From assembly GCF_022376445.1 (NCBI RefSeq), contig NW_025955317.1:1-40712 (forward strand): a stretch of 40,712 nucleotides of DNA. The letters are read 5' to 3'. Below, piece by piece: positions 10,502-20,777 of the stretch (position 1 is the stretch's first letter; every line of letters starts with the position of its first letter). The notes under the pieces were generated by a model, which had not been told where the DNA came from, searched no databases, and worked only from the letters and a program-made list of their open reading frames with translations. The translations under genes were made by a program, and so were the position numbers. The stretch comes from Fomitopsis serialis. Its lineage: Eukaryota > Basidiomycota > Agaricomycetes > Polyporales > Fomitopsidaceae.

Positions 10502-11178
10502 TCGATCACTCCATGGTAAGTACACCGTCGCACGTATGACAATTAGAGAGCTGAAGACAAGCCCATCTGTAGATTACTAAAGCTAGATAATGCCTATCTC
10601 GCCTAGTCTGTAGCGTTCACGCCATATAATTTCTGTAAGCTTTCGCGGTCACTGTTCACAAGCTTGAGACTGATCATCGTCTATCAGCACCTCGGTATAC
10701 TGTATCCTTAGCTATGGAAGTTACATGGACTCTGGAGACTGCTTGTATACCCTTACCTCTCTGCGGGTTATGATACCCTTGATGTAACCTACTGCATAGA
10801 TCCGTGTACCAGCATGGGCTGTCACGGTCATTATACCAAGTATTGGCGAATTTACGAACACAATCAGAGCAGTAACTTGCGTGTGAAGAAGCAGAGGATT
10901 AGTATTTGCACAGTCGACAGGCTTGTCCTACCGATTACTGTGACTAGAACAATAATGTTTGTGACAGTGAGGTGCAGTGGCCTTTGGTTTCCCAAAATAG
11001 AAAGTGCACTGCCTAAAGCGGCGAGCGGTCCTGCGCAGACAAGCGCCCGTGTGTCAATAGTCTACGACGGCTTTGTTGGTGTGCAAACGGGGCACAACTT
11101 GTTACAGCGTCAACATGCGACCATTTATTACGCGACCATGCCAGGCGTTGACACAGCGAAGGCACAGTCCTCTCCGCT
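10502..11178. other. Intergenic stretch between P3 and R5
   Basis: This 677-base stretch is the 3' flank of P3 and the promoter of R5. Open frames here have no recognisable motifs and overlap the R5 leader. Confidence 0.55.
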
Positions 11179-12895
11179 ATGCCTGCAACACTGTCTGCCG
11201 GCGCGTTCATTGCCGCAATCCTGGTCTTGATACCCTCGCCGGCGCACTGGCGTGCGCGGAACGTCGCTATCCTGTCCCTCATTGCCTGGCTAGTTGTGGT
11301 CGACCTCATCTATGGCGTGGACACCATAGTGTGGGCTGGTAACGTCGAGGTTCGTTTGGTCGTCTGGTGCGACATTAGTACGTCTCTCTTCCACCGTCGT
11401 TTCAACTGTGTCTGACGTTCACTGTTTGCCCGTTCTAGCCACAAAGATTATTATTGGAGCCTCCTCTGCGCTGCCTGCGGCGGCGATGTGCATTTGCAAG
11501 CATCTCGAGCTAGTCGCGTCCGGGCGGGCGGTGCGCTTGACTCGCGAGGATCAGCGGCGGAGGATGTGCTTCGAGTTTGCGATGTGTTTCGGGGCACCGG
11601 TGGTGCTCATGGCTTTGCGTGCGTGCTACCTCTCTCGGAACCTACTATGGCTGACCCGTGTACAGACTATATCGTCCAGGGCCATCGTTTCGACATTGTC
11701 GAAGACATCGGCTGCCAGGCGGCCACCTACTACTCCATTCCAGCGGTATTCATCGTCTGGTTCCCACCGCTGCTCTTCGCCACGATTACATTTATTTACG
11801 CGGGTACGTCAACACATCTCGTATCCTTCCCCTCTGCCATGCTCATCTGCGCTCTCCTAGGCCTCGCCCTTAATCATTTCTTCAGACAACGGCTCAACTT
11901 TGCCACCCACCTCCGGAGCTGCGACTCCGCCCTCACCACCAGCCGGTACCTCCGGCTCATCGCCATATCCATCACGGAGATGCTCTGGGGCGCGTCCCTC
12001 ACCGCGCTCGCGATGTACGACAACATCGCGCCCGGGCTCTACCCCTACACCAGCTGGGCGTCCGTGCACTCCTCCTTCTCGCGCATCGGGCAGTACGCCC
12101 TCGTCGAGTTCTCGCCGCGCGCCCGGGGGCAGGCCTTCCTGTTCGTCTGGGCCGTCCCCGCCTCCTCCTTCATCTTCTTCGTGTTCTTCGGCTTCGGCGA
12201 GGAGGCGGTCAAGGACTACCGCAGGGCGCTCTCTTGGGTCGCGCGCAAGGTCACTCGGCTCCCCGCCAAACACGACAAAACGAAGCTGCCGCTGCTCCCG
12301 ATGGGGTACGTCTCGTCCTCTGCATGATCGACCGACTGACTGACTGACGCGCGCACCGCACAGCCGGCCCTCCCTGAGCACGACCAAGTTCTCGTCCTCC
12401 TTCCGGCCCTCGTCCTCGTTCGACTTCAGCGACGGCAAGGCGGTCCCCGCGTACTACGCCCCGCGCGACGCGTCCCTCGACATCGAGGACTACGTGCGTC
12501 CCTCCCACTCCCCGCGCTCCCCGTCGTTCCCCGCAAAGGCGGAGGTCGGCGCGTACCCCGTCCACCGCGCCTCGATCATGCTCAGCGACGCGGAGCTCGA
12601 CGCCCTCCTCGCGCGGTGCCCGTCCATCCGTTCCAGCGTGCCCTCGCCGGGCTCGCCTACCGAGCTCGGCCACCGCATCGAGGTCGCCGACGCTCACCCC
12701 GCTGAGCGGCCCGTCTCCACGCACGCGGCCCACAGCTCGCCCATCGCGGCGCCCTCGCCGGCGTACCACTACCGCTCCCCCAGCTCGCCGGGCGGCCACT
12801 CCCACCGCGCCCAGGCCTCGGCGGCGGCGCCATGCCCCGTCAACTTGAACGTAGGGCAAGTACTCCTCCTCGTCAACACCGAACGCGCCGCTTGA
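11179..12895 (+). CDS. STE3: STE3-type pheromone receptor R5 (class I, long tail)
   Basis: Five exons read 11179-11377, 11439-11618, 11666-11803, 11861-12305 and 12364-12895, joining in frame to 497 residues, the longest receptor here. Exons 1-3 (199, 180, 138 bases) equal those of R3. Motifs are MPATLSAGAFIAAILVLIP, PAHWRARNVAILS, VVWCDI, HYIVQGHRFDIVEDIGC, SRYLRLIAISITEMLWG and WASVHSSFSRIGQ. The last exon encodes about 177 residues of Ser/Pro/Ala-rich cytoplasmic tail and is very GC-rich compared with its neighbours. Such tails are regulatory in STE3 receptors. A possible GT donor in the tail (near 12850) could shorten the C-terminus. P3 lies upstream and P4 downstream on the other strand. 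Confidence 0.92.
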
Positions 12896-13931
12896 CTTAC
12901 GCTTACCATTTGAACGATGACCCGGACGTTCGGGGCTCAACGAGGCTGAACGCGTTGCAGCCTTGCAGATATGTACCTCTAGCCACGGTGTCTACTGCTG
13001 TATCCCTACTGGACTGGACGCGGACGACGCGGTGTCGTCCGCCGCGCTTGGTCTTTGACTCACTCGTACAATAAGTCCCCGTCGCGTATTTACTACTCTT
13101 GCTGCTTGATGAAGTGCTGATCTCTGTGTACTCAGTACTCGCTCGGAATGACATAATGCCAGTACAAAACTTGTCCTAAAACATGTTCGGCGTTGAGTGT
13201 TGTCCCAAACCCGGAAAGGGCCTACTAATAGTGGCAACATGCACAGGTTCTGACCGCGTGAACGGGTTTGAAAGGCAAGTCTCAAAGGACTTTGTTGAGC
13301 ATGCACGCAAGCTACGGACTTGCTGCGTCCGGCGAGCACTACCAGGGTGGCGGGCAATACCCCGTTTGCTCCACTCAAGGTACTTCAAGCTAAGACCGGT
13401 CATGACATGGGTTCGTGACATCCATTGAACAGGTCACGCACTGTGCGCTCATCGAGGAGTCTCAGTCTGACGAGGCTGCCAACTTGAAATTGGCCAAGCC
13501 GTCTGGGTTACAGTACTCATTGCTCTTGAGAACATAATTACGTTCGAGTACGTGAGCATTTATGCAAGACTGTATCTCAGTGCATTTCGTGCAGAGTGCG
13601 CCAGCGCAATGAATCAGAGTGAGCGTCGTGACTGTGGCAGATACATCCAAGAAACCATCGATAACCCCATTACAACTAAGCTACAAAATCGTCGCCACCC
13701 TTTTCGTCTTTCTTGCTATAATACAGCTTCGTCTAATCTCCCCGTCGTCGTGTAAAGCGTGTCGTAGGCTTTGGAACTTGAAGCTTGAAAGCTTGAAGAA
13801 CGAAAGTCGATAGATATTGCGCCACCAGCATGCAAGGCGACATACGGGGCAATCTGAACACCCCGATTTCAGTACTAGCATAGATGGTGGACTGGCGACG
13901 CAACTCACAATATAGAAGAGCGGATAGACGG
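12896..13931. other. Gene-free stretch between R5 and P4
   Basis: There are 1036 bases between the R5 stop and the P4 stop, almost the same length as the R1-P1 gap. I see no recognisable gene. Confidence 0.55.
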
Positions 13932-14087
13932 TCATGCGATGGTACACCATCCCCATGTTCCATTGCCACCGGTATGCTCGTAGTCGACGGGTATCAACGA
14001 TGATGAGGTGTCGGGCTCGACGTCGGAAATTGTGAACGTCGACGAGTCGGGGAAGGCGGTGAGATCTGAATTGCAAAACTCGTCCAT
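13932..14087 (-). CDS. Pheromone precursor P4 (CAAX CTIA)
   Basis: A 51-residue precursor that starts MDEFCNSDLTAFPDSS and ends DYEHTGGNGTWGWCTIA before TGA. CTIA is the CAAX motif, and Glu-His marks the likely N-terminal cleavage, leaving about 11 residues rich in Gly and Trp with the terminal Cys lipidated. A TATA-like box lies about 105 bases upstream. The gene is divergent from R6, 409 bases away, the same layout as P1 and R2. Confidence 0.9.
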   Translation of the reverse strand: MDEFCNSDLTAFPDSSTFTISDVEPDTSSSLIPVDYEHTGGNGTWGWCTIA

Positions 14088-14176
14088 TGCGTGGAGAGGC
14101 GAGGCGAGTGCGGAAAGACTGTTGTAACTGTGGCCACGTAGGTGAGGCTTACTGGGAGCAGATAAGGTGAGCGACC

Positions 14177-14199
14177 CCCTTTGTTCTGGCTTATATACC
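14177..14199 (-). promoter_or_regulatory. TATA box and ACAAAGGG site of P4
   Basis: On the minus strand TATATAA lies within 14191-14199, and ACAAAGGG (14184-14177) sits just downstream of it. ACAAAGGG is the same 8-mer found near P1. The TATA is about 105 bases from the P4 ATG. Confidence 0.5.
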
Positions 14200-14262
14200 G
14201 GTCAGTCTCATGCAAAGTCCAAATACACATGGGCAATAACAGAACGAAGCAAGACTTAGCAA

Positions 14263-14276
14263 AACAATAGGATCAC
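14263..14276 (+). promoter_or_regulatory. Shared motif AACAATAGG[G/A]TCAC, copy 2
   Basis: AACAATAGGATCAC lies in the P4/R6 intergenic region and differs at one base from the copy in the P2/P3 region. Confidence 0.35.
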
Positions 14277-14496
14277 AACCAGATTGTTCGCCGAATATGG
14301 CCACAGAGCTGCCACAGTAGCCTGTAGGCAATCGCTTGTGGGCGCTTAAAGACAAAAGGCACTATCAATCACGTGTGCTACAGACAAACCTCAGCTCCCC
14401 CATTGTGCGCCGAGTTTGAACAGAATTAAAGACGATGGGCGTTACGGAAGACTTTCAAACCTCCCCCTCACACTACCAGTTCCCTGCATTGTCAGC

Positions 14497-16286
14497 ATGC
14501 TCGATACCCCTTATCCCGTATACCCCGTATTCGCTTTCCTCGGGTTCATCGTAGGGCTCATCCCGCTACGATGGCACTTACAAGCCTGGAACGCTGGAAC
14601 TTGCGCGTACATGCTATGGGCTTCCCTCGCATGTCTCGTTGAATTCGTCGACGCTGTCGTCTGGCACGGGACAGCTGAGAACATCGCACCTATATGGTGC
14701 GACATATGTAAGACTTCTCTTGACACGTCAATGCAAGCCTGACTGATGTTGTGCTTTCTCTAGCCACCAAATTCCTCATCGGCGCAGGTGTTGGAATACC
14801 CGCTGCCTCACTGTGTATCAACAGGCGACTGTACAAGATCACATCAGTTCAAAGTACTACGACCACATACGAAGAGGTACGCACCCTGTGGCCTGCCTGT
14901 ATCGTGTAACAGCCACTCACCATTGCCTACAGAAACGCCGGCAAATGTACTCGGATCTTGCAATCTCTCTGGGTATCCCAGTACTAGTTATGGTTCTCCG
15001 TGAGTCAAATTTATTTATTGTGAATGACTGCGCGCTCACAGGAGTACGGTGCAGACTACGTTGTGCAAGGTTTGTGTCACAACCGCCACATCGGGCTCAC
15101 CGAAACTGATTGAGTGACAATTAGGGCACAGATTCAACGTTCTGGAGAATGTTGGCTGCTTACCTGACATATTCAATACGCCTCTAGCTTACCCGCTGGT
15201 CTTCATATGGCCAGTACTCCTGGGCTGCATATCCTTCGTTTACGCCTGTAAGTCGGTCAGACACTTGTCTCGGGATCACAATCTAACCCGAAACCTGCAG
15301 CACTCACACTTCGCGGCTTCTGGATACGCCGCATGCAATTCAGCGAGCTGCTCTCCAACAACAAGGCCATGACCAGCAGCCGCTACTTCCGACTGATGCT
15401 TTTGTCTTGCGCTGAGATGTGCTGCACGATCCCACTCGGCGCATACAGCATCTACATCAACACCGACGGTGTCGAGCTCTCGCCCTGGGTCTCGTGGTCC
15501 AATGCGCACTTCGGATTCTCTCGGGTTGTGATGGTACCCGCCGTCGACTGGACCAGTGACAAGCCGTATCTGATCTCCGTTGAGATGGGTCGCTGGATAT
15601 ACCCCTTCTCTGCGTTCCTGTTCTTCGCCCTGTTCGGTTTTGCGGAAGAGGCAAGACGAAACTATAGGGATGCGCTCCGTGCGGTCGCGATGCGCTTTGG
15701 TGTCCTCCCTTCGACAAAGACATCTGCCCTCAGGTCATTCCGGTGAGTTCGCAATTAACGCACTCGTGCCTTGCCTCCGTTAACATGCCCTCGCAGCATC
15801 GGGTCGAGGAAACAGGATACACTTGACTCTTCGTCACCCACCGAGACCCTTCCTCCATACAGTCCAAGGGGAAAACGTCCTCAACGGCCGAAGTCCTTCT
15901 CGTCGTCCTTCCTGGACAGCGTCATCGAAATCGACATCGACTATGACATCGAGAAGGCCGCTGAGTCTCTCACCTCAACCACCGTCTACGGCACCGACAA
16001 GCCCGCCGACTCTCCCGCCGCTACATCCGCCACCATGACCTTCCCCGAATCCGCGATGACCGCCACACCAAAGGCGCCGTCTGGGAGGTTCAAGTTCGCC
16101 GCCGCGCCTCCCCTATCACCCGAGACGCCCTCCTATCCCCTGACCGTGTCCACTGCCGTCCCGCGGTACCACAAACCGTTCGCATCGATCGGCGACCCGG
16201 CCTCGCCTTCGACGATAGCGGCGAAGAGCGCCGCGATACAAGTCACGATGCACCGGGAGGTGACCGAGGTCGCCGAGTCCTCTTGA
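14497..16286 (+). CDS. STE3: STE3-type pheromone receptor R6 (class II, extra intron)
   Basis: Seven exons read 14497-14707, 14764-14876, 14933-14999, 15055-15069, 15125-15247, 15301-15742 and 15797-16286, joining in frame to 486 residues. The start gives MLDTPYPVYPVFAFLGF, then HLQAWNAGTC, APIWCDI, INRRLY, and HYVVQ-GHRFNVLENVGC split between two exons. Exon 6 has SRYFRLMLLSCAEMCC and WVSWSNAHFGFSRV. The last exon is a 160-residue Ser/Pro/Thr-rich tail. Exons 2 and 3 (113 + 67) match R4. The 15-base micro-exon plus 123 bases equals the single 138-base exon of all other receptors, so an intron (15070-15124) was gained here. Convergent with the RGG gene. Confidence 0.9.
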
Positions 16287-16716
16287 ACGCCGCCATGTCC
16301 ACGCCCTCCCCAACGCCTCCGGATATACCCCCGCACTGCTACGTCGCGCCCGTCTCCCTCGACTTGGTTTGATGTATCGTTATTGCTCGTTTTCCGCCTG
16401 CTTGGTTTGCTCTCCGACTCCCCACTGTATCACTAACATCAAACACCATACCCCAGCATTTTCCCCTTGCCTCTTCTTCAACTGTACTAGCTGCACCGTA
16501 ATCGCGTCTGCGCCACCCCGATTTGCTGTTATCTTATGATTCTGGATTGCATGTCGCCGTCTTCTCTGTATCGTAGACTGGGCAGAGCCCGCTGAATGAC
16601 ATTCACGACGCGCTCGGTGACGCACTTCTGTGTCATCGTCCGCCCGAAGGAAGAGAAAGGCGAGATTCATGCGAGAGCCGAGCGAAGTAGTGGACGAAGA
16701 ATGTGAAGGACAGACG
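16287..16716. other. Intergenic stretch between convergent R6 and the RGG gene
   Basis: This 430-base stretch holds the 3' flanks only. Nothing else is supported. Confidence 0.6.
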
Positions 16717-17630
16717 TCATCCAAGTAGATCGTCCAGGAAATCTTCCATGTCTTCTTTCCCGGACTTCTGTGGCTTTTGCTCTGTCGGAAGTGGTGGTGC
16801 TTCTACGACTCGGTCTGCGCATATGGCCACTTATAAGTGGGCTTTCAAGTATGAGAGGCACTCCGATCGACATACCGTGCTGTCTGCCCCGGCCCATGCA
16901 TCTGCTTGTTGTGGCTGGTGCCCCTCGTTGTTTTGCTGCTGAAGCACGGAAGCGTGACTTCAAGTCTGCGGTGGCGAACCATAACGGCCGTTAGCTCGCC
17001 CTCGTTTACGACGTGGAACTGAACTCACCCCACTTCGCCTCAGCCGCTGCCTTTTCCCTACTCAGCTCCTCCAACGATTCATCCCACTCGACTTGCTGTA
17101 CCTTCCCCTTCTTCGACTGAGCTGCTGCACCTTGTCGTCCCGGAAGGATGTTTGCGACGCTCGCGTCTATCTCTGGGTCGTCTTCGGGTGGTGGAGGCGC
17201 GGAGGACTCTTGTGGTGACAGTCGCTGACGCTCGAGGAACGTAGACAAATCGACCTCGGGTTCCAAAATTTCCTCGCCTACACAACAGTGCAGCATGGTT
17301 CAGCTCCCAGGAATCATCCAGGTCCGTTGAGCCATAATACGTGCAACACGCACCTTCCGAGTCTAGCTCTGGCTCGAGCTCCTTATACCTATCTGCGTTC
17401 GTCCCAAGCTGCCTCCGCGCATACCTCTTCTGCATCTCCGCTGCCTCTTCTTCATCCAACTCCTCCGGCATCTCACCCTCCAGCACTAGCCGCTGACCGA
17501 ATTGCGCTGGACGACCTCCACCGCGCCCTCTCCCTCGTGCGCGCAGGTATTTCCCCAGCCCGCCGCGGGACTTCCCTCGGCCTCGCCCTCTTGGGGCCGG
17601 ATTGCTCGAGCTCGCTGAATCGTTCTCCAT
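16717..17630 (-). CDS. RGG-rich conserved protein of unknown function
   Basis: Four exons on the minus strand read 17354-17630, 17029-17277, 16876-16965 and 16717-16814, joining in frame to 237 residues. The N-terminus (residues about 14-40) is built of RGRGRGKSRGG and RARGRGRGGGR repeats, the kind that bind RNA. A middle part has LDEEEAAEMQKRYARRQLG and an acidic EEILEPEVDLSTFLERQ segment. Then comes KGKVQQVEWDESLEEL with REKAAAEA and DLKSRFRA, and the C-terminus is EDMEDFLDDLLG. The WDE..L..REKAAAEA and DFLDDLL parts look like conserved interaction motifs. I do not recognise a named family. Exons 3 and 4 are short and easily missed. It lies between R6 and P5, probably an unrelated resident of the locus. 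Confidence 0.8.
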
Positions 17631-18373
17631 GGAATGATATCGATGAAATTGTGTCTGATTGTTGTAGAAAAGAGTAGAGAATTGGAAAGTGGAAGTAGAT
17701 GGACTGCGAGTCCGAATTGTTCGGGGATGCCCGTAGGCGCTCCTCTGACTTCAACGTGCCGCCGTGCGCGCTCAAGCGCTCAACGCCTCAGGCTTGCATG
17801 TAGCGACCACCATGTCGATGTTCAAAGTCAACCTAGCTTGATTCTTCGCCTCGACTCGCAGCTTACAATGGTTCTTAGTATGCCAACATATATGCGGCTC
17901 GACATAGTCGGTCCTGGTCCTGGTGTGCTAGTGCCAGTGCTCCGGAGATTGGTCCACTGAAATTGTTTTCCACTTAGGTCTCCGCGACGGTGGAGGTTGC
18001 GCCTGACATGCTACACCTATTCTCTAGAGTCGCTCACAAGACTGGGGAACATTCACAGCTCACTAGGTGAGTACTCTAGACTTGGAAATCACGGTCATGT
18101 CATTCGTCACTCGTCGTAATCGCGTCAACTGGGCGGTGCCCAGGAGAAAATACAAAACAGCCTATGAGCCCCCCTCCCTCATCAGGCTTCCCCCATATGA
18201 ACGAAATAAGTTATGTTGTCAAAGAACGAAGGTGTTTGCAATTGGGTCGGCGCGCGAAGTCGAAGATGCGCTGGGTCGTGACGGTGTGAGGCGTGCCTCG
18301 TCTGTATCACCTATTATCAGTGCTTCTCTTCACATTTTGGGGAGAAAGAGCACGTACGAATGGATGGAGGCAC
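17631..18373. other. Intergenic stretch upstream of the RGG gene
   Basis: This 743-base stretch is the 5' flank of the RGG gene and the 3' flank of P5. A 34-codon frame at about 17700 starts MDCESELFGD but ends QACM, without a CAAX Cys at the right place. Confidence 0.55.
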
Positions 18374-18487
18374 CTAGGCAATGGTGCAGCTGCCGCTGCC
18401 GCTACCACTGGTGGTGTCATAGTTGACGGGGACCTGCTCGGTCTCCTCGGCGGGGACGGGGGTAGCGATGTCGAAGAACGCGTCCAT
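18374..18487 (-). CDS. Pheromone precursor P5 (CAAX CTIA)
   Basis: A 37-residue precursor, the shortest here. It starts MDAFFDIATPVPAEETEQVP and ends NYDTTSGSGSGSCTIA before TAG. CTIA is the CAAX motif, and the first seven residues are identical to P2. The segment before Cys is only Gly and Ser, with no aromatic residue and no Glu-His/Arg pair, which is unusual for a mature pheromone. It could be a diverged or inactive precursor. A TATA-like box (CGTATAAATA on the minus strand, 18621-18630) lies about 135 bases upstream. It stands apart from the receptors, beyond the RGG gene. Confidence 0.8.
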   Translation of the reverse strand: MDAFFDIATPVPAEETEQVPVNYDTTSGSGSGSCTIA

Positions 18488-20777
18488 TACTGCTTGTGTG
18501 TGTGAGTGGAGGATGGCTCAGAGCGCAGGGACGGTGAGAGCGCGAGTGCGAGTGGTGTCTCGAAGACTGGACTTGCTCTGAACTGGCTGGGTTGCTGGCA
18601 TTCATGCTTCCCTCCACCAGTATTTATACGACGAGATGCTACTCACCAACTCAAATTCTCGAGACACTTCGATGACGGCCTCGCGGCGAAGACTCATAGC
18701 TATTTCTGGCCAGCGTGAGTACCTGGCAGTCAGCCTATTGTCTTGCGAGGCATGAACGCGCGAAGGCAATCTTGCAACTTGGTCAGATACCATCGGGAGT
18801 GTCCCCTTTGGATTTCGTTTCCCCGTCTGATGCGCCGCCACAATCACTTTCTTAGTGTCAGAAGTTCAGAAGTGCTCTTCAAGTACCGACCCGCTTCGCA
18901 GTGCCAGCGTCGTAAACTACCTTTCCCGCGTTTCACACTGAGGCTCAGTCCTCGCGTCTTGATTCCCCCCTCCTTCAGTCTTTCGCGGATAATCTCGTTA
19001 AACCCCCTGTATTGTTTTGTACCAACCATCGATGCCTGTTCTCTCATGCCGAAATATTGTCCTCGACTGACCGACGCCCACCGAGCGAGCTAATCTTTCA
19101 AATTGGGACCTGACCTCATGGGCCCTGCCACGAATCGCGGCCTCCTGCTCCTGCTATTCTCGTTGGCTCTTATTGTTGTGCTCCGCTGGGCGGCCCGGAC
19201 TCATTTCCCGGAAACTTACTCCGGCTGCAGAATGGCTTCAAGTTGAAGTGACTCGGCGCCCGCGCCACACACCCTCCGACTCGCAGGTGAGATGGCGCTT
19301 TGCCTTTTATAGTAAGAACGGGCGGCACGCCACGATCGATCGGAGCGCCCCCGCCAGATCCACAGATCTCGTCGGTGACTTCTTCGTGCGCACCCGCATT
19401 GGGAAGGTGACTCGCTGCGTTGCAACGCTCGGCAGACAGGGGTGAGTCGCAGTCGCTCCTTTACACTTCCTCCTGTCTCATTCTGCCATACGGTGTTTCG
19501 CAGAAACTACTCAGCCATCCCGGTTGCAGTCAAAGTGGCGATAAGTTGTGATCCCCGGTGGCGCCCGTTCTTATTGTTCTCTCTGCACGCATGCACATCT
19601 ATACCGGGAAATAAGCGCGATGTGTCGATTTGGCGGGACACCTGAGTATGACTTTTGGCGCGCCGGTCTCTACTAGTGATAGCGATCAGAGTCTGGCTGC
19701 ACCGGGTCGATGTCTGCAGACATCCAGGACGACTCGCCATGCAGTCAATTGGCGAGGCGTTTAGGCTCAGGTGGATGTCATGAGGTTGATGGGAATGTGA
19801 CCTGTTTTATTCACGTTGAGATACTCACGACTCCGCAGCACAAAGGCTTTTTGGACCGTGTCTAAAAATACGACCGCAGGCTTCGGGGCCTTTCACGAAA
19901 TCGGCGACCGCAAGACGAGCTAGAAGCGCTATGGACTTCTGCACCTCGATGTAGCTTCTGTGGATTGCGGGCTACATTCATGGTAATGCTATCCCCGTAT
20001 AACGGATGTAGAAACATAGCGAGGCCGTTTGCGCGATTGTAGGTCAGTCCAAACCTCTGTTACAACTCCTCTGACTGACTGTCAGCGGAGCCAGTGCACG
20101 AGAGACAGCTTCACGGCAAGCCATCCGTGGGTCGCCGGCTTTCATTGGCCAAAGAGAGATCGAGATCCGTGCTGCAGCCCCCACACGCATAGATCAACGT
20201 CCTGGACACTCGGTCTACTTGGGTATGGCGGTCAATGCGGAGGGCAAGACAATAAGCAAGGGGCACGTTCGATTCATTTCCGCTCAGAAGGCTTCCGATT
20301 CTTGGTGATCTATCCGCTGCGTGGCGCTCGAAGCTCGAACTCACGAGTGCGTGACTTGTTTGCCGCTTAGCCAATAGGTCTTCGTGGAACGCTCACGTTT
20401 GTAGTCCAGCCCGGGTCCCCGAGTTGATCTTGACCTAGACCATAGATCAAACGCGTAGAGGAGCCAATGATGCCTCCTATACGCAAGCATCGTCAACTTG
20501 CGCGTACAGTATGGTTATCCCCACAAGCTACTCAGTCCCCCGGGCGTTTCGGACATCTGGCTTGCAAAGAACCGTATCATGTTACACTAGCACGGAAGAC
20601 ATTCGCCGCTCGTCGTGTAGGAAATGGAGACTGTGTCGAGTACCCCAAGACAATTGGGCGTGCGTCATCATTGTGAACTGGTATGCCGCCGTGAAACGCA
20701 ATGGGATGCGCTCGTGGATTATGCAACAATACTGATACTGTTAGACCTCCGGCTTGCATAGCAAGTCGGCGCAACAC
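18488..20777. other. Long stretch with no recognised gene
   Basis: These 2.3 kb hold only short open frames without motifs. I found no terminal repeats, no transposase motif and no convincing CAAX precursor. It separates the mating locus from the SMI1/KNR4 cluster. Confidence 0.55.
18621..18630 (-). promoter_or_regulatory. TATA box of P5
   Basis: CGTATAAATA on the minus strand, about 135 bases before the P5 ATG, is comparable with the boxes of P1 and P4. Confidence 0.55.

Noticed and set aside
11857..12940. Long minus-strand frames opposite the R5 tail
   Set aside because: They are GC-rich shadows of the R5 exons with Arg/Gly-rich, motif-free translations.
17699..17803. Short frame MDCESELFGD ending QACM
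   Set aside because: The Cys is second from the end, not fourth, so it is not a CAAX box.
19931..19954. MDFCTSM followed by a stop, a perfect CAAX end
   Set aside because: Only seven residues from the Met, no upstream in-frame Met seen and no TATA box; taken as chance.
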